DNA from: an uncultured Prevotella sp.
GTDB lineage: Bacteria; Bacteroidota; Bacteroidia; Bacteroidales; Bacteroidaceae
NCBI GenBank assembly: GCA_946405145.1
Contig: CAMJGE010000004.1
Location: 62,001 to 126,000, forward strand
DNA: 64,000 nt
Reading direction: 5' to 3'
Below, piece after piece: positions 16,968 through 24,329 of the stretch (the stretch's first letter is position 1; each line of letters opens with the position of its first letter). The position numbers were made by a program, and so were the translations under genes. The notes below the pieces were generated by a model, which was not told the origin of the DNA, made no database searches, and worked only from the letters and a program-made list of their open reading frames with translations.

Positions 16968-17432
16968 TTACTTGCACTCGCCGTTGCCATAGATATAGGC
17001 AAAGGCGCCGCTCTGATAATCGAAGATCTCTTCGGGCTTGAAGAAGCGCTTCACCTCGATAGCTGCATTCTCTACAGAATCAGAGGCGTGAACGATGTTC
17101 TGCTGGTTGCTTACAGAGTAGTCGCCGCGAATGGTGCCCGGGGCAGCCTGACGGCCATTGGTGACACCTGCCATCGTGCGAACCACCTGTACAGCCTCAA
17201 CGCCAGAGATAGCCATTGCTACAACGGGCGATGCCTGCATGGAAGCGCAAAGACCTGGGAAGAAGGGTTTGTCAACAAGGTGTGAATAGTGCTCACGTAG
17301 AATCTCATCGCTCAGTTGCATCATCTTCATGCCTGAGATGCGGAGTCCACGACGCTCAAAACGGTTTACGACCTCACCAATCAGTTGGCGCTGCACGCAA
17401 CTGGGCTTTAATAATACTAATGTTGTCTCCAT
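16968..17432 (-). CDS. ndk: Nucleoside diphosphate kinase
   Basis: 154 residues starting METTLVLLKPSCVQR at 17432; the longer frame upstream would read through a tRNA gene and is rejected. The catalytic histidine is in NIVHASDS near residue 117, and the RGDYSVS segment is typical. The enzyme moves phosphate among nucleoside di- and triphosphates through a phosphohistidine. The gene lies downstream of tRNA-Gln on the same strand, separated by the tRNA terminator. Confidence 0.95.
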   Translation of the reverse strand: METTLVLLKPSCVQRQLIGEVVNRFERRGLRISGMKMMQLSDEILREHYSHLVDKPFFPGLCASMQASPVVAMAISGVEAVQVVRTMAGVTNGRQAAPGTIRGDYSVSNQQNIVHASDSVENAAIEVKRFFKPEEIFDYQSGAFAYIYGNGECK

Positions 17433-17464
17433 GTTTCTTAATTGTTTTAAATTAGTTACTAAAA

Positions 17465-17495
17465 ATCGCCAAGTGCTTTTCAGCGACTTAGCGAT
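17465..17495 (-). terminator. tRNA-Gln terminator
   Basis: On the minus strand ATCGC-T-AAGT pairs with ACTT-G-GCGAT (one mismatch), followed by TTTTTAG. It sits 7 bases beyond the tRNA 3' end. Confidence 0.75.
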
Positions 17496-17501
17496 CTTTT
17501 G

Positions 17502-17572
17502 TTGGGGTACTCGGACTCGAACCAAGAATGACAGGACCAGAATCTGTAGTGTTACCATTACACCATACCCCA
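17502..17572 (-). tRNA. tRNA-Gln (anticodon CTG)
   Basis: Read on the minus strand: acceptor TGGGGTA pairs with TACCCCA, D stem GTGT with ACAC, anticodon loop TTCTGGT gives CTG (decodes CAG), T arm CTTGG-TTCGAGT-CCGAG. The CCA end is not encoded. The last anticodon-stem pair is an A-C mismatch. A good promoter lies just upstream at 17615-17645. Confidence 0.9.
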
Positions 17573-17614
17573 ATGTCATGCAATCGAAACGTCCTCGTTT
17601 CTGTTTTGCGGGTG

Positions 17615-17645
17615 CAAAGGTACAGCTTTTTTGCGAACTACCAAA
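17615..17645 (-). promoter_or_regulatory. tRNA-Gln promoter
   Basis: On the minus strand: TTTG (17642-17645), 19-base spacer, TACCTTTG (17615-17622). Confidence 0.75.
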
Positions 17646-17691
17646 ACTTTTGGGCGAAAAATTATAAAAAACCGCAAAATTTCCACTTTTT

Positions 17692-17723
17692 CTTTGTTAT
17701 TCGCCGTTTTATGAGTACCTTTG
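17692..17723 (+). promoter_or_regulatory. rsfS-ftsH-cdsA promoter
   Basis: TTTG (17692-17695), 20-base spacer, TACCTTTG (17716-17723): an ideal consensus promoter 28 bases before rsfS. Confidence 0.8.
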
Positions 17724-17751
17724 TACTCCAAAATTACACATATTATATTTA

Positions 17752-18102
17752 ATGAAGGATTTAGTACAGACAATTACTGAAGCGATTCAAGAGAAAAAGG
17801 GCAGCGACATCGTGATTGCTGACCTGAGAAAGATAGAGGGCACCATCAGCCAATATTTTATTATCTGTCAGGGCAACTCCCCATCACAGGTAGAGGCCAT
17901 CACGGAGTCGGTGGGCGACATGGCTCGCGAGCGGCTCAAGGAGAAGCCGACACACGTAGTGGGACTGGAGAATGCGCAATGGGTTGCTATGGACTATGGC
18001 GACGTGCTGGTGCATATCTTCCTGCCCGACGTGAGAGAGTATTACGACTTGGAGCACCTCTGGGAGGATGCCGTGCTCACGAGGATTCCCAATTTAGATT
18101 AA
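17752..18102 (+). CDS. rsfS: Ribosome silencing factor RsfS
   Basis: 116 residues with the family's core: KGSDIVIADLRKIEG, ISQYFIICQGNSPSQVEAI, and the C-terminal WVAMDYGDVLVHIFLPDVREYYDLEHLW pattern (visible as DYGDVLVHIF and YYDLEHLW). It binds protein L14 and stops the subunits joining when nutrients are short. It comes first in a cluster with ftsH and cdsA, a common Bacteroidetes order. Confidence 0.94.
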   Translation: MKDLVQTITEAIQEKKGSDIVIADLRKIEGTISQYFIICQGNSPSQVEAITESVGDMARERLKEKPTHVVGLENAQWVAMDYGDVLVHIFLPDVREYYDLEHLWEDAVLTRIPNLD

Positions 18103-18103
18103 T

Positions 18104-18156
18104 AATAAACGTTAAACAATAACCAATAACCGTTGGAAAATAAACGTTAAACAATA
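18104..18156. repeat. 18-bp direct repeat in the rsfS-ftsH spacer
   Basis: AATAAACGTTAAACAATA occurs at 18104-18121 and again, identical, at 18139-18156, 35 bases apart, with AACCAATAACCGTTGG between. The same TTAAACAATAACC words recur in the spacer near 47881-47925. Confidence 0.7.
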
Positions 18157-18159
18157 TAT

Positions 18160-20232
18160 ATGGACAAGAACAATTTACCAAAGCAAGATAACAATGGACC
18201 GAAGATGAATATGCCCCGGTTTAATATGAACTGGATCTATATCATCGCCATTGCGGCCCTCGGACTGCTGTATTTCTCAAGCGGTGGTCCGACAAACAGC
18301 AGCATCGCCAAGAATGCCTCATACTTCGACTTCAAGACGATGGTGCAGCGCGGCTATGCCTCGAAGATCGTGGTGAACAAGAACCATAGCCTCATCAAGA
18401 TGTACGTGAAGCCTGAGCACATCCGCGACGTGTTCCACCAGAGTGCACAGCAGACGGGCAAGGATCCGTATGTGGAGGTGGAGTTCGGCTCAATCGACCA
18501 GGTGGAGCAGTTTGTGACCAAAGCCAAGGAGGACAAGGTGTTTACAGGCGACTTCGTGTATGAGAACCAGAAGGACAACGACTTCCTGAACATGATCTTC
18601 TATAACCTCATGCCGATCTTCGTGATTGTGGCACTGTGGATCTTCTTCATGCGCCGCATGGGTGGCGGAGGCGTCGGCGGAGGCGGTGGCGTGTTCAGCG
18701 TCGGCAAGTCGAAGGCAAAGATGTATGAGAAGGGTGGCGACCTGGGCATCACATTCAAGGATGTGGCTGGTCAGGCTGGTGCCAAACAGGAGATTCAAGA
18801 GATTGTGGATTTCCTGAAGAACCCCGAGAAATATACAGAGCTGGGTGGTAAGATTCCCAAGGGCGCACTGCTCGTGGGACCTCCGGGAACAGGTAAGACG
18901 TTGCTGGCAAAGGCGGTAGCCGGAGAGGCTGGCGTGCCTTTCTTCTCGATGAGTGGTTCCGACTTCGTGGAGATGTTCGTGGGTGTGGGTGCCAGTCGCG
19001 TGAGAGACCTGTTCCAGCAGGCTAAGCAGAAGTCGCCCTGCATCATCTTCATCGATGAGATCGACGCCGTGGGTCGTGCCCGCTCGAAGAACCCTGCGAT
19101 GGGTGGTAACGATGAGCGCGAGAACACGCTGAATGCCCTGTTGACGGAGATGGACGGCTTTGGCACGAACTCGGGTGTGATCATCCTGGCTGCTACCAAC
19201 CGTGCCGACATGCTCGACTCGGCGCTCTTGCGCGCTGGTCGTTTCGATCGTCAGATCCATGTCGATCTGCCCGACCTGAACGAGCGCAAGGAGGTGTTCA
19301 AGGTGCACCTGAAGCCCGTGAAGACGGATGACAGCGTGGATATCGACTTCCTGGCTCGCCAGACACCTGGTTTCTCGGGTGCTGATATCGCCAACGTATG
19401 TAATGAGGCTGCGCTGATTGCAGCACGCCATAACAGTCAGACAGTGCAGAAGCAGGACTTCCTCGACGCTGTGGATCGTATCATCGGCGGTCTGGAGAAG
19501 AAGACCAAGGTGATGACACAGGCTGAGAAGCGCTCTATCGCCATCCATGAGGCTGGTCACGCCACCATCTCGTGGTTCACGGAGTTTGCCAACCCGCTGG
19601 TGAAGGTGTCGATCGTGCCGAGAGGTCAGGCGCTGGGTGCTGCCTGGTATCTGCCTGAGGAGCGTGTGCTCCAGACGAAGGAGGCGATGCTTGACGAGAT
19701 GTGCTCGCTGCTGGGTGGTCGTGCTGCCGAAGAGCTGTTCGTAGGACATATCTCCACTGGTGCGATGAACGACCTGGAGCGTGTGACGAAGCAGGCCTAC
19801 GGTATGATTGCCTATGCGGGTATGAGCGACAAGCTACCCAACGTATGTTACTACAACAATGCTGAGTTCCAGTTCCAGCGCCCCTACTCTGAGACCACTG
19901 CCAAGGTGATGGACGACGAGGTGATGAAGATGATCAATGAGCAGTATGAGCGTGCCAAGCAGATACTGACAGAGCACAAGGAAGGACATGCCCAGCTGGC
20001 ACAGTTGCTCGTGGATCGTGAGGTGATCTTCGCTGAGGATGTGGAGAAGATCTTCGGCAAGCGCCCCTGGACCAGTCGTGCGGAAGAACTGTTAGAGGCT
20101 CAGATGAAAGCCGATGCAGAGCGTATGGCTGAGGAGCGCGGCAGACAGCTGGAGGCTGAAGCAAAGGCAAAGGCTGAGGCTGAAGCTGGAACAGGAGAAA
20201 AGGAAGAAGAGGAAAAGAAAGAAGAAGCTTAA
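18160..20232 (+). CDS. ftsH: ATP-dependent zinc metalloprotease FtsH
   Basis: 690 residues. Two N-terminal membrane helices (about 25-42 and 145-165) enclose a periplasmic domain. Then come the AAA+ ATPase with Walker A GPPGTGKT (about 246), Walker B FIDEID, the second region of homology around [11 protein letters not shown], and the zinc site HEAGH at about 467. The C-terminal tail is a Glu/Lys/Ala-rich coil. FtsH degrades misfolded membrane proteins and short-lived regulators. It is co-transcribed with rsfS and cdsA. Confidence 0.96.
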   Translation: MDKNNLPKQDNNGPKMNMPRFNMNWIYIIAIAALGLLYFSSGGPTNSSIAKNASYFDFKTMVQRGYASKIVVNKNHSLIKMYVKPEHIRDVFHQSAQQTGKDPYVEVEFGSIDQVEQFVTKAKEDKVFTGDFVYENQKDNDFLNMIFYNLMPIFVIVALWIFFMRRMGGGGVGGGGGVFSVGKSKAKMYEKGGDLGITFKDVAGQAGAKQEIQEIVDFLKNPEKYTELGGKIPKGALLVGPPGTGKTLLAKAVAGEAGVPFFSMSGSDFVEMFVGVGASRVRDLFQQAKQKSPCIIFIDEIDAVGRARSKNPAMGGNDERENTLNALLTEMDGFGTNSGVIILAATNRADMLDSALLRAGRFDRQIHVDLPDLNERKEVFKVHLKPVKTDDSVDIDFLARQTPGFSGADIANVCNEAALIAARHNSQTVQKQDFLDAVDRIIGGLEKKTKVMTQAEKRSIAIHEAGHATISWFTEFANPLVKVSIVPRGQALGAAWYLPEERVLQTKEAMLDEMCSLLGGRAAEELFVGHISTGAMNDLERVTKQAYGMIAYAGMSDKLPNVCYYNNAEFQFQRPYSETTAKVMDDEVMKMINEQYERAKQILTEHKEGHAQLAQLLVDREVIFAEDVEKIFGKRPWTSRAEELLEAQMKADAERMAEERGRQLEAEAKAKAEAEAGTGEKEEEEKKEEA

Positions 20233-20239
20233 AGGATTT

Positions 20240-21088
20240 ATGAATAATTTCATTGTCAGAACCATTACAGCGGTATTTTTCGTAGCCGCCCTTGTGAGCT
20301 GTTTCCTGCGTGCAGAGGCTATGATACTGCTCTTTGCCCTGATCACGGGGCTTACCGTATGGGAGTTTACCGGACTTGTGAACAATCGTGAGAACATCAC
20401 TGTGAACCGCATGATCTGCACAGTGGCTGGGGTGTATTTCTTTTTAGCGATGGCTGGTTTCAATAGCGGCATCACGGCTATCAGCGTCTTCATCCCCTAC
20501 CTCGTCACCCTTATCTACCTGATGGTGGCAGAGCTCTATCTGAAACATCCCGACCCCGTGGGCGACTGGGCTTATACGATGATGAGCCAGCTCTATATCG
20601 TGCTGCCCTTCTCGCTGCTGAACGTGCTGGCATTCCAGTCGGGTGCTGAGGGTATCCATTATGTGTGGACGCTCCCACTCTCCGTTTTCGTATTCCTCTG
20701 GGTGAACGATGCCGGTGCTTACATCTGCGGTTCGCTGCTGGGCAAGCACAAGCTCTTCCCCCGCATCTCTCCAGGCAAGTCTTGGGAAGGCAGTATCGGC
20801 GGTGGCATCCTCGTGATAGCGGTAGCCATACTTGTATGGTATCTCACGGAGCAATACCAACTCAACGAAACGGGCCTCACTGCTGTGCAATGGGCAGGAC
20901 TTGGATTGGTGATCGTATTATTCGGCACCTGGGGCGATCTCGTGGAGAGCCTTTTCAAGCGCACTCTTGGCATCAAAGACTCTGGCAACATACTGCCAGG
21001 ACATGGTGGCATGCTCGACCGCTTCGACTCAACGCTGCTGGCCATTCCCGCCGCCGTAGTCTATCTCTACACACTGACCATTTTCTAG
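20240..21088 (+). CDS. cdsA: Phosphatidate cytidylyltransferase
   Basis: 282 residues from ATG 20240 (AAAGGATTT leader), 7 bases after ftsH. About 7-8 membrane helices. The C-terminal signature is clear: GDLVESLFKRTLGIKDSG followed by LPGHGGMLDRFDS. CdsA makes CDP-diacylglycerol from phosphatidic acid and CTP, the branch point for membrane phospholipids. The frame extended to 20114 lies within ftsH and is not the start. Confidence 0.95.
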   Translation: MNNFIVRTITAVFFVAALVSCFLRAEAMILLFALITGLTVWEFTGLVNNRENITVNRMICTVAGVYFFLAMAGFNSGITAISVFIPYLVTLIYLMVAELYLKHPDPVGDWAYTMMSQLYIVLPFSLLNVLAFQSGAEGIHYVWTLPLSVFVFLWVNDAGAYICGSLLGKHKLFPRISPGKSWEGSIGGGILVIAVAILVWYLTEQYQLNETGLTAVQWAGLGLVIVLFGTWGDLVESLFKRTLGIKDSGNILPGHGGMLDRFDSTLLAIPAAVVYLYTLTIF

Positions 21089-21126
21089 GATCATTATATA
21101 TTAAATAATAATCCCCCTGAAAAAAA

Positions 21127-21153
21127 TCCCCGAAATGTTTGGATGTTTCGGGA
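21127..21153 (+). terminator. Terminator after cdsA
   Basis: CCCGAAA at 21129-21135 pairs with TTTCGGG at 21146-21152, followed by ATATTTTC. The loop carries the TTTG that serves as the -33 box of the next promoter. Confidence 0.7.
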
Positions 21154-21169
21154 TATTTTCATATATTTG
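21138..21169 (+). promoter_or_regulatory. Promoter of the 6S-like RNA
   Basis: TTTG (21138-21141), 20-base spacer, TATATTTG (21162-21169). The predicted start is near 21176, just before the structured RNA. Confidence 0.75.
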
Positions 21170-21175
21170 CAGCGG

Positions 21176-21425
21176 ATTCAGGGGAGAAATCCTGGATTAA
21201 TGCATAGCTGATTATATCGCACTTACCGAAAAGACGTAGGAAACCTTATTTGGAATAGTTCGATTTATGGAGCAAGGGGAAGAGCCGGAAAGGCATTCCT
21301 GACACCTATTAGTTTTGCTCACGCCATGGCATGGTAGCTTTCTTATAAGGTGTCAAGGGGTTCCAAATTCCTACGTCTGCCCCTTTGGTAAGTGCATAAG
21401 GATGGCCACGCCATTTCTTTTGCCT
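21176..21425 (+). ncRNA. ssrS: Structured RNA, candidate 6S RNA (Bacteroidales-1-like)
   Basis: A long interrupted hairpin: GCACTTACC (21219-21227) pairs with GGTAAGTGC near 21387-21395; GACGTAGGA pairs with TCCTACGTC; TTTGGAA pairs with TTCCAAA. Closer to the centre TGACACCT pairs with AGGTGTCA and encloses a GCCATGGC palindrome. Such a rod with a central bubble about 180 nt long is what 6S RNA looks like; it binds the RNA polymerase holoenzyme. A consensus promoter precedes it, and no reading frame fits. The family name is inferred from shape and length, and the exact ends are uncertain. Confidence 0.6.
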
Positions 21426-21481
21426 TAACTTTCTGCATAACTTTTTGACATCAATCCAGTATTAACTAAAGCTTAAATGTT

Positions 21482-23098
21482 ATGAAAAGGAACTACTTTA
21501 AAAATTTGACGTCAGCCATGTTGCTGTTGGCATCGTTAGCAATGGTGTCATGCGAATCGGTAATTGATGCCATCTTTGGCAAGGTTGACAATCCCATGGC
21601 CAAGGAAGTGGTTGAAACTATCGTCACAGTAACGGGATCCGATCCCTCTTCAGTTACCACTGCACTTCAAGCTATTGTTACCGACGAGGCTGTTGCTGCC
21701 GCAGCTGCCAAGGGCGAACCTATTAAAGTAACGATTGCCGGTAGTGGTGTATCAACTGATGCTGCCAACAAGACCATCACCATTCCACAGAAGAGTGGTG
21801 CAGCAATTGAGATTAATTTTGCGACTGTTCCCTCAGGAACTAATTCAAATGCTCTGGTGCTGCAAGCTAGTGAGGGAGCCGGTACTATTCCAACCCCTAC
21901 TGCAAACAACAATTTGGTAGTTTCCATGCCCTCATCGGAGGGTCTCGCCATCACTATCGAATTGCCCCAGACCACCGTTACCTTAAAGACAGACGGTTCT
22001 GGCGCTGTAGTCTATAAGGATGTTATAGCAAAGACGGCCCAATCGACGATTATTATCGACAAGGGAGTTACCATTAAAGAGCATGAGTTGGTCGGTGGTA
22101 ATATTTTAGTCAAAGATGGCGGTGCGATAGAAACCATAGCTGTAACTATCAAAGATAATGATGGTATGGTTTGCCTTGGATCTTGGTGGTGTGGTGTAGG
22201 GTTTAAGGAAAATGGACCTGAACCTAATTATGAAATCAAAAAAGAAGATGGTGGTTACTACATTCCTAAAAAAGTTAGAATAAAGAAAGGTGCTGGAAAT
22301 CACATCACAGCATGGACAAATGGTCCCCGAGACGAAACTATAGAGAGTTTGTCTGCCGATAATGGTGTCAACGTTAGCTTACTGGTTGCACCCCAATATA
22401 AGGTCATCAAGGGTGAAGGAGATAATGAGCTATTAGTTCGGGGAGGCATAGGAGATTTAGGCGGTACTAACCAGTATAATTATGCTTTTGCCTCAAACAC
22501 GGACTTGGTTAGCAATTTTGCAATAAAAGCAGAGATTGATGATGACCCTAATCTACCGGCTCATGCCTATAATAATGAAGTTGCCAATTTGATTATTAAT
22601 TTCAATGCTGTTGAAGACAACGGTAGCAAAACATTCACTTTTGAGAATTGCGCTTTTGATAGTAACATACAGTTTGCACTTGGAGCTGCAAAAATTGTAC
22701 ACTATCAGCGTTATGTTGGTTTTGAAGTAAATCAACAAGGGCCTCCTCCTCATGAAGCTGGAACTCTTGAAGAACTTCTTGCGCAAGGCGTTCCAAACAA
22801 ACAAGTTGAAAGAGGTGACGAAAGTGGTGGCTATTGGATTGATGATGATTACGCAGAGGAAGCTCCAACTTGCTCGAATTTTACATGTATTTTAAAATTC
22901 AAAGATTGTACTATTGGAGGGAATAATATAACAGCAGAAAACCTGAAGTTCCCTAAATGGGGCATATGGGGAGGAAATGGTAACATTCATTTCAAAGTAA
23001 TCATTGGCGATAATACATATAATGTTGTTCTTAATGATCAGATATATTACGAAGATCCCGAATGGGGGGATACTATTCTAGAGGACCCGAATGAGTAG
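21482..23098 (+). CDS. Large surface lipoprotein, unrecognised
   Basis: 538 residues. The signal peptide ends in a lipobox (LAMVSC, cysteine near residue 24). After it comes a stretch rich in Thr, Val and Ala with short beta-like repeats (residues about 60-210), in the style of secreted beta-rich or beta-helix proteins. The rest holds several Cys pairs (SWWCGVGF, CSNFTCILKFKDC). From about 22050 on the DNA is clearly more A/T-rich and uses AAT/AAA codons more than its neighbours, which suggests acquired or fast-evolving sequence. No family recognised. It follows the 6S-like RNA and has no clear consensus promoter of its own. Confidence 0.75.
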   Translation: MKRNYFKNLTSAMLLLASLAMVSCESVIDAIFGKVDNPMAKEVVETIVTVTGSDPSSVTTALQAIVTDEAVAAAAAKGEPIKVTIAGSGVSTDAANKTITIPQKSGAAIEINFATVPSGTNSNALVLQASEGAGTIPTPTANNNLVVSMPSSEGLAITIELPQTTVTLKTDGSGAVVYKDVIAKTAQSTIIIDKGVTIKEHELVGGNILVKDGGAIETIAVTIKDNDGMVCLGSWWCGVGFKENGPEPNYEIKKEDGGYYIPKKVRIKKGAGNHITAWTNGPRDETIESLSADNGVNVSLLVAPQYKVIKGEGDNELLVRGGIGDLGGTNQYNYAFASNTDLVSNFAIKAEIDDDPNLPAHAYNNEVANLIINFNAVEDNGSKTFTFENCAFDSNIQFALGAAKIVHYQRYVGFEVNQQGPPPHEAGTLEELLAQGVPNKQVERGDESGGYWIDDDYAEEAPTCSNFTCILKFKDCTIGGNNITAENLKFPKWGIWGGNGNIHFKVIIGDNTYNVVLNDQIYYEDPEWGDTILEDPNE

Positions 23099-23136
23099 AT
23101 AAAGAGAATAGATAGTCTATTCATCAAATCTAAAAC

Positions 23137-23164
23137 GCCCCCAGCTAGACAAACCAGCTGGGGC
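23137..23164 (+). terminator. Terminator of the large lipoprotein gene
   Basis: GCCCCCAGCT (23137-23146) pairs with AGCTGGGGC (23156-23164) with one bulged C, followed by seven T. Confidence 0.88.
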
Positions 23165-23313
23165 TTTTTTTGCTCACAAGTCCCCATGTGAGCAATTACT
23201 TTAATAGCTATTATTCAAATATAGTTTATTTTTCAAACATTTCACTTCCCTCTTTGTCGCTTGAGAAATGCTTCAAAATGCCATACTAAAGGAAAATCTT
23301 GCTACTATTAATT

Positions 23314-23361
23314 CTAGCACTTTTTAGATTTAATTCTAGCAATTGCTAGATTTAATTCTAG
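23314..23361. repeat. 22-bp tandem repeat with a CTAGCAATTGCTAG palindrome
   Basis: Two units start at 23314 and 23336, each ending in TAGATTTAATT, then a third CTAG begins at 23358. The second unit contains the perfect palindrome TCTAGCAATTGCTAGA (23335-23350). It lies in the non-coding 23099-23759 gap. Confidence 0.75.
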
Positions 23362-23460
23362 TTTTTTATCCTTAACTGGCAATATTCCTACATCCCTCAT
23401 TGACATTGCAAATGCACAATAGCTATGGGGTTACTCAACCAACTGGGCGATTTATTTTAG

Positions 23461-23520
23461 AAAGTATCACTATTTCTTCTAATTCGTTTAATATCACCTT
23501 GTTATGCAAGGTGATACTTT
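23461..23520 (+). other. Competing hairpins (AAAGTATCAC / GTGATACTTT)
   Basis: TATCACCTTG (23492-23501) pairs with CAAGGTGATA (23507-23516). The outer AAAGTATCAC (23461-23470) can instead pair with GTGATACTTT (23511-23520). The two pairings exclude each other, as in an attenuator, but no gene follows. A short T run lies after the second arm. Confidence 0.55.
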
Positions 23521-23549
23521 TTAGTTATCCATCACTACCATCAGCTGTA

Positions 23550-23643
23550 ACAAAACAACTTGTTTTGTTGTGGAAGAAATGCCTTTTTCTATCGTAAAAG
23601 ATAACTCCTTAGAATACAAAACAAGTTGTTTTGTTGTGGAAGA
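23550..23643. repeat. Two 28-bp direct repeats built on an ACAAAACAA palindrome
   Basis: 23550-23577 and 23616-23643 are identical except for one base at the palindrome centre (C versus G). Each starts ACAAAACAA-S-TTGTTTTGT and ends TGTGGAAGA. The second copy is a perfect palindrome over its first 19 bases. Confidence 0.8.
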
Positions 23644-23719
23644 GATAGTCCCTTAGATGTCAATTGGTAATTCCCTCGTATCGCATTGTACGCTAAGACA
23701 ATGAAGAGGCATATCAAGA

Positions 23720-23756
23720 ATGTTCACCACTTGGTGTTACACCAGTTGGTGAACAT
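23720..23756. repeat. 37-bp near-perfect palindrome at the end of the small lipoprotein gene
   Basis: ATGTTCACCA pairs with TGGTGAACAT around an inner TTGGTGT/ACACCA stem; 16 of 18 positions pair. It ends 3 bases before the stop codon of the next minus-strand gene. There is no T tract on either side, so it is not a classic terminator. Confidence 0.75.
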
Positions 23757-23759
23757 TTA

Positions 23760-24227
23760 CTACTTCTTCTCGTAAAGTACTTGGAGCGTGGGGGTGTAAG
23801 TGTTCTCAAGTGTCACAGTGACGAAACCGCCATCAGCCTCGAACTTTGCCACCTTATGGTCGTCGCCATGCAACGGCATGTTAGGCCATGCGTCAAGCTC
23901 CTTCTCCAGCTCGTCACGCCTCTGCTGCCAGAGCTGACGGGTGCTGTCGTTGGTTGAGACCTGGTAGTTCTCCTGTAAGGCCAGCAGCTTGCCATCCTGC
24001 TGAGCCAGCATCAGGCGGAATTTCTCATTGGGGTTTGCCATCACCACACGGGTAAAGGCGGAATCAGTCTTGGCAGAGTCAACGGCAAAGCCGCGAGCTA
24101 TCAGAGAGTCACAGAAAGTCTGGAAAGGCAGACCCATAGACAGACCACGATAGGTGAGATCTTTCTCTTCACCACTGCAGGCACCAAGTGCCACAATTGC
24201 CATCAAGGCAAGGATAATCTTTTTCAT
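23760..24227 (-). CDS. Small lipoprotein, unrecognised
   Basis: 155 residues. Signal peptide with lipobox VALGAC (cysteine near residue 17), then a soluble domain with a charged helical region (WQQRRDELEKELDAW, about 105-120) and a C-terminal beta-like end. No family recognised. It is monocistronic on the minus strand, convergent with the large lipoprotein, and divergent from the TonB receptor. Confidence 0.8.
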   Translation of the reverse strand: MKKIILALMAIVALGACSGEEKDLTYRGLSMGLPFQTFCDSLIARGFAVDSAKTDSAFTRVVMANPNEKFRLMLAQQDGKLLALQENYQVSTNDSTRQLWQQRRDELEKELDAWPNMPLHGDDHKVAKFEADGGFVTVTLENTYTPTLQVLYEKK

Positions 24228-24316
24228 TTCTTGCTTCTTTTAATCATTTTCGGGGCAAATTTACGAAAATATTTCGATTTCTTTCGCTTATGAGCTATTA
24301 TTTCTCATTTTTTATG

Positions 24317-24324
24317 TACCTTTG
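24317..24324 (+). promoter_or_regulatory. -7 element of the TonB receptor gene
   Basis: TACCTTTG ends 5 bases before the ATG at 24330, which leaves no room for a ribosome binding site. Confidence 0.65.
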
Positions 24325-24329
24325 CACAA

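Noticed and set aside
17433..17579. N-terminal extension of ndk
   Set aside because: The open frame passes through the tRNA-Gln gene and its terminator; normal NDK length starts at 17432.
18490..19749. 419-residue minus-strand frame in ftsH
   Set aside because: Antisense shadow of a highly conserved gene; His-rich nonsense pattern with no motif.
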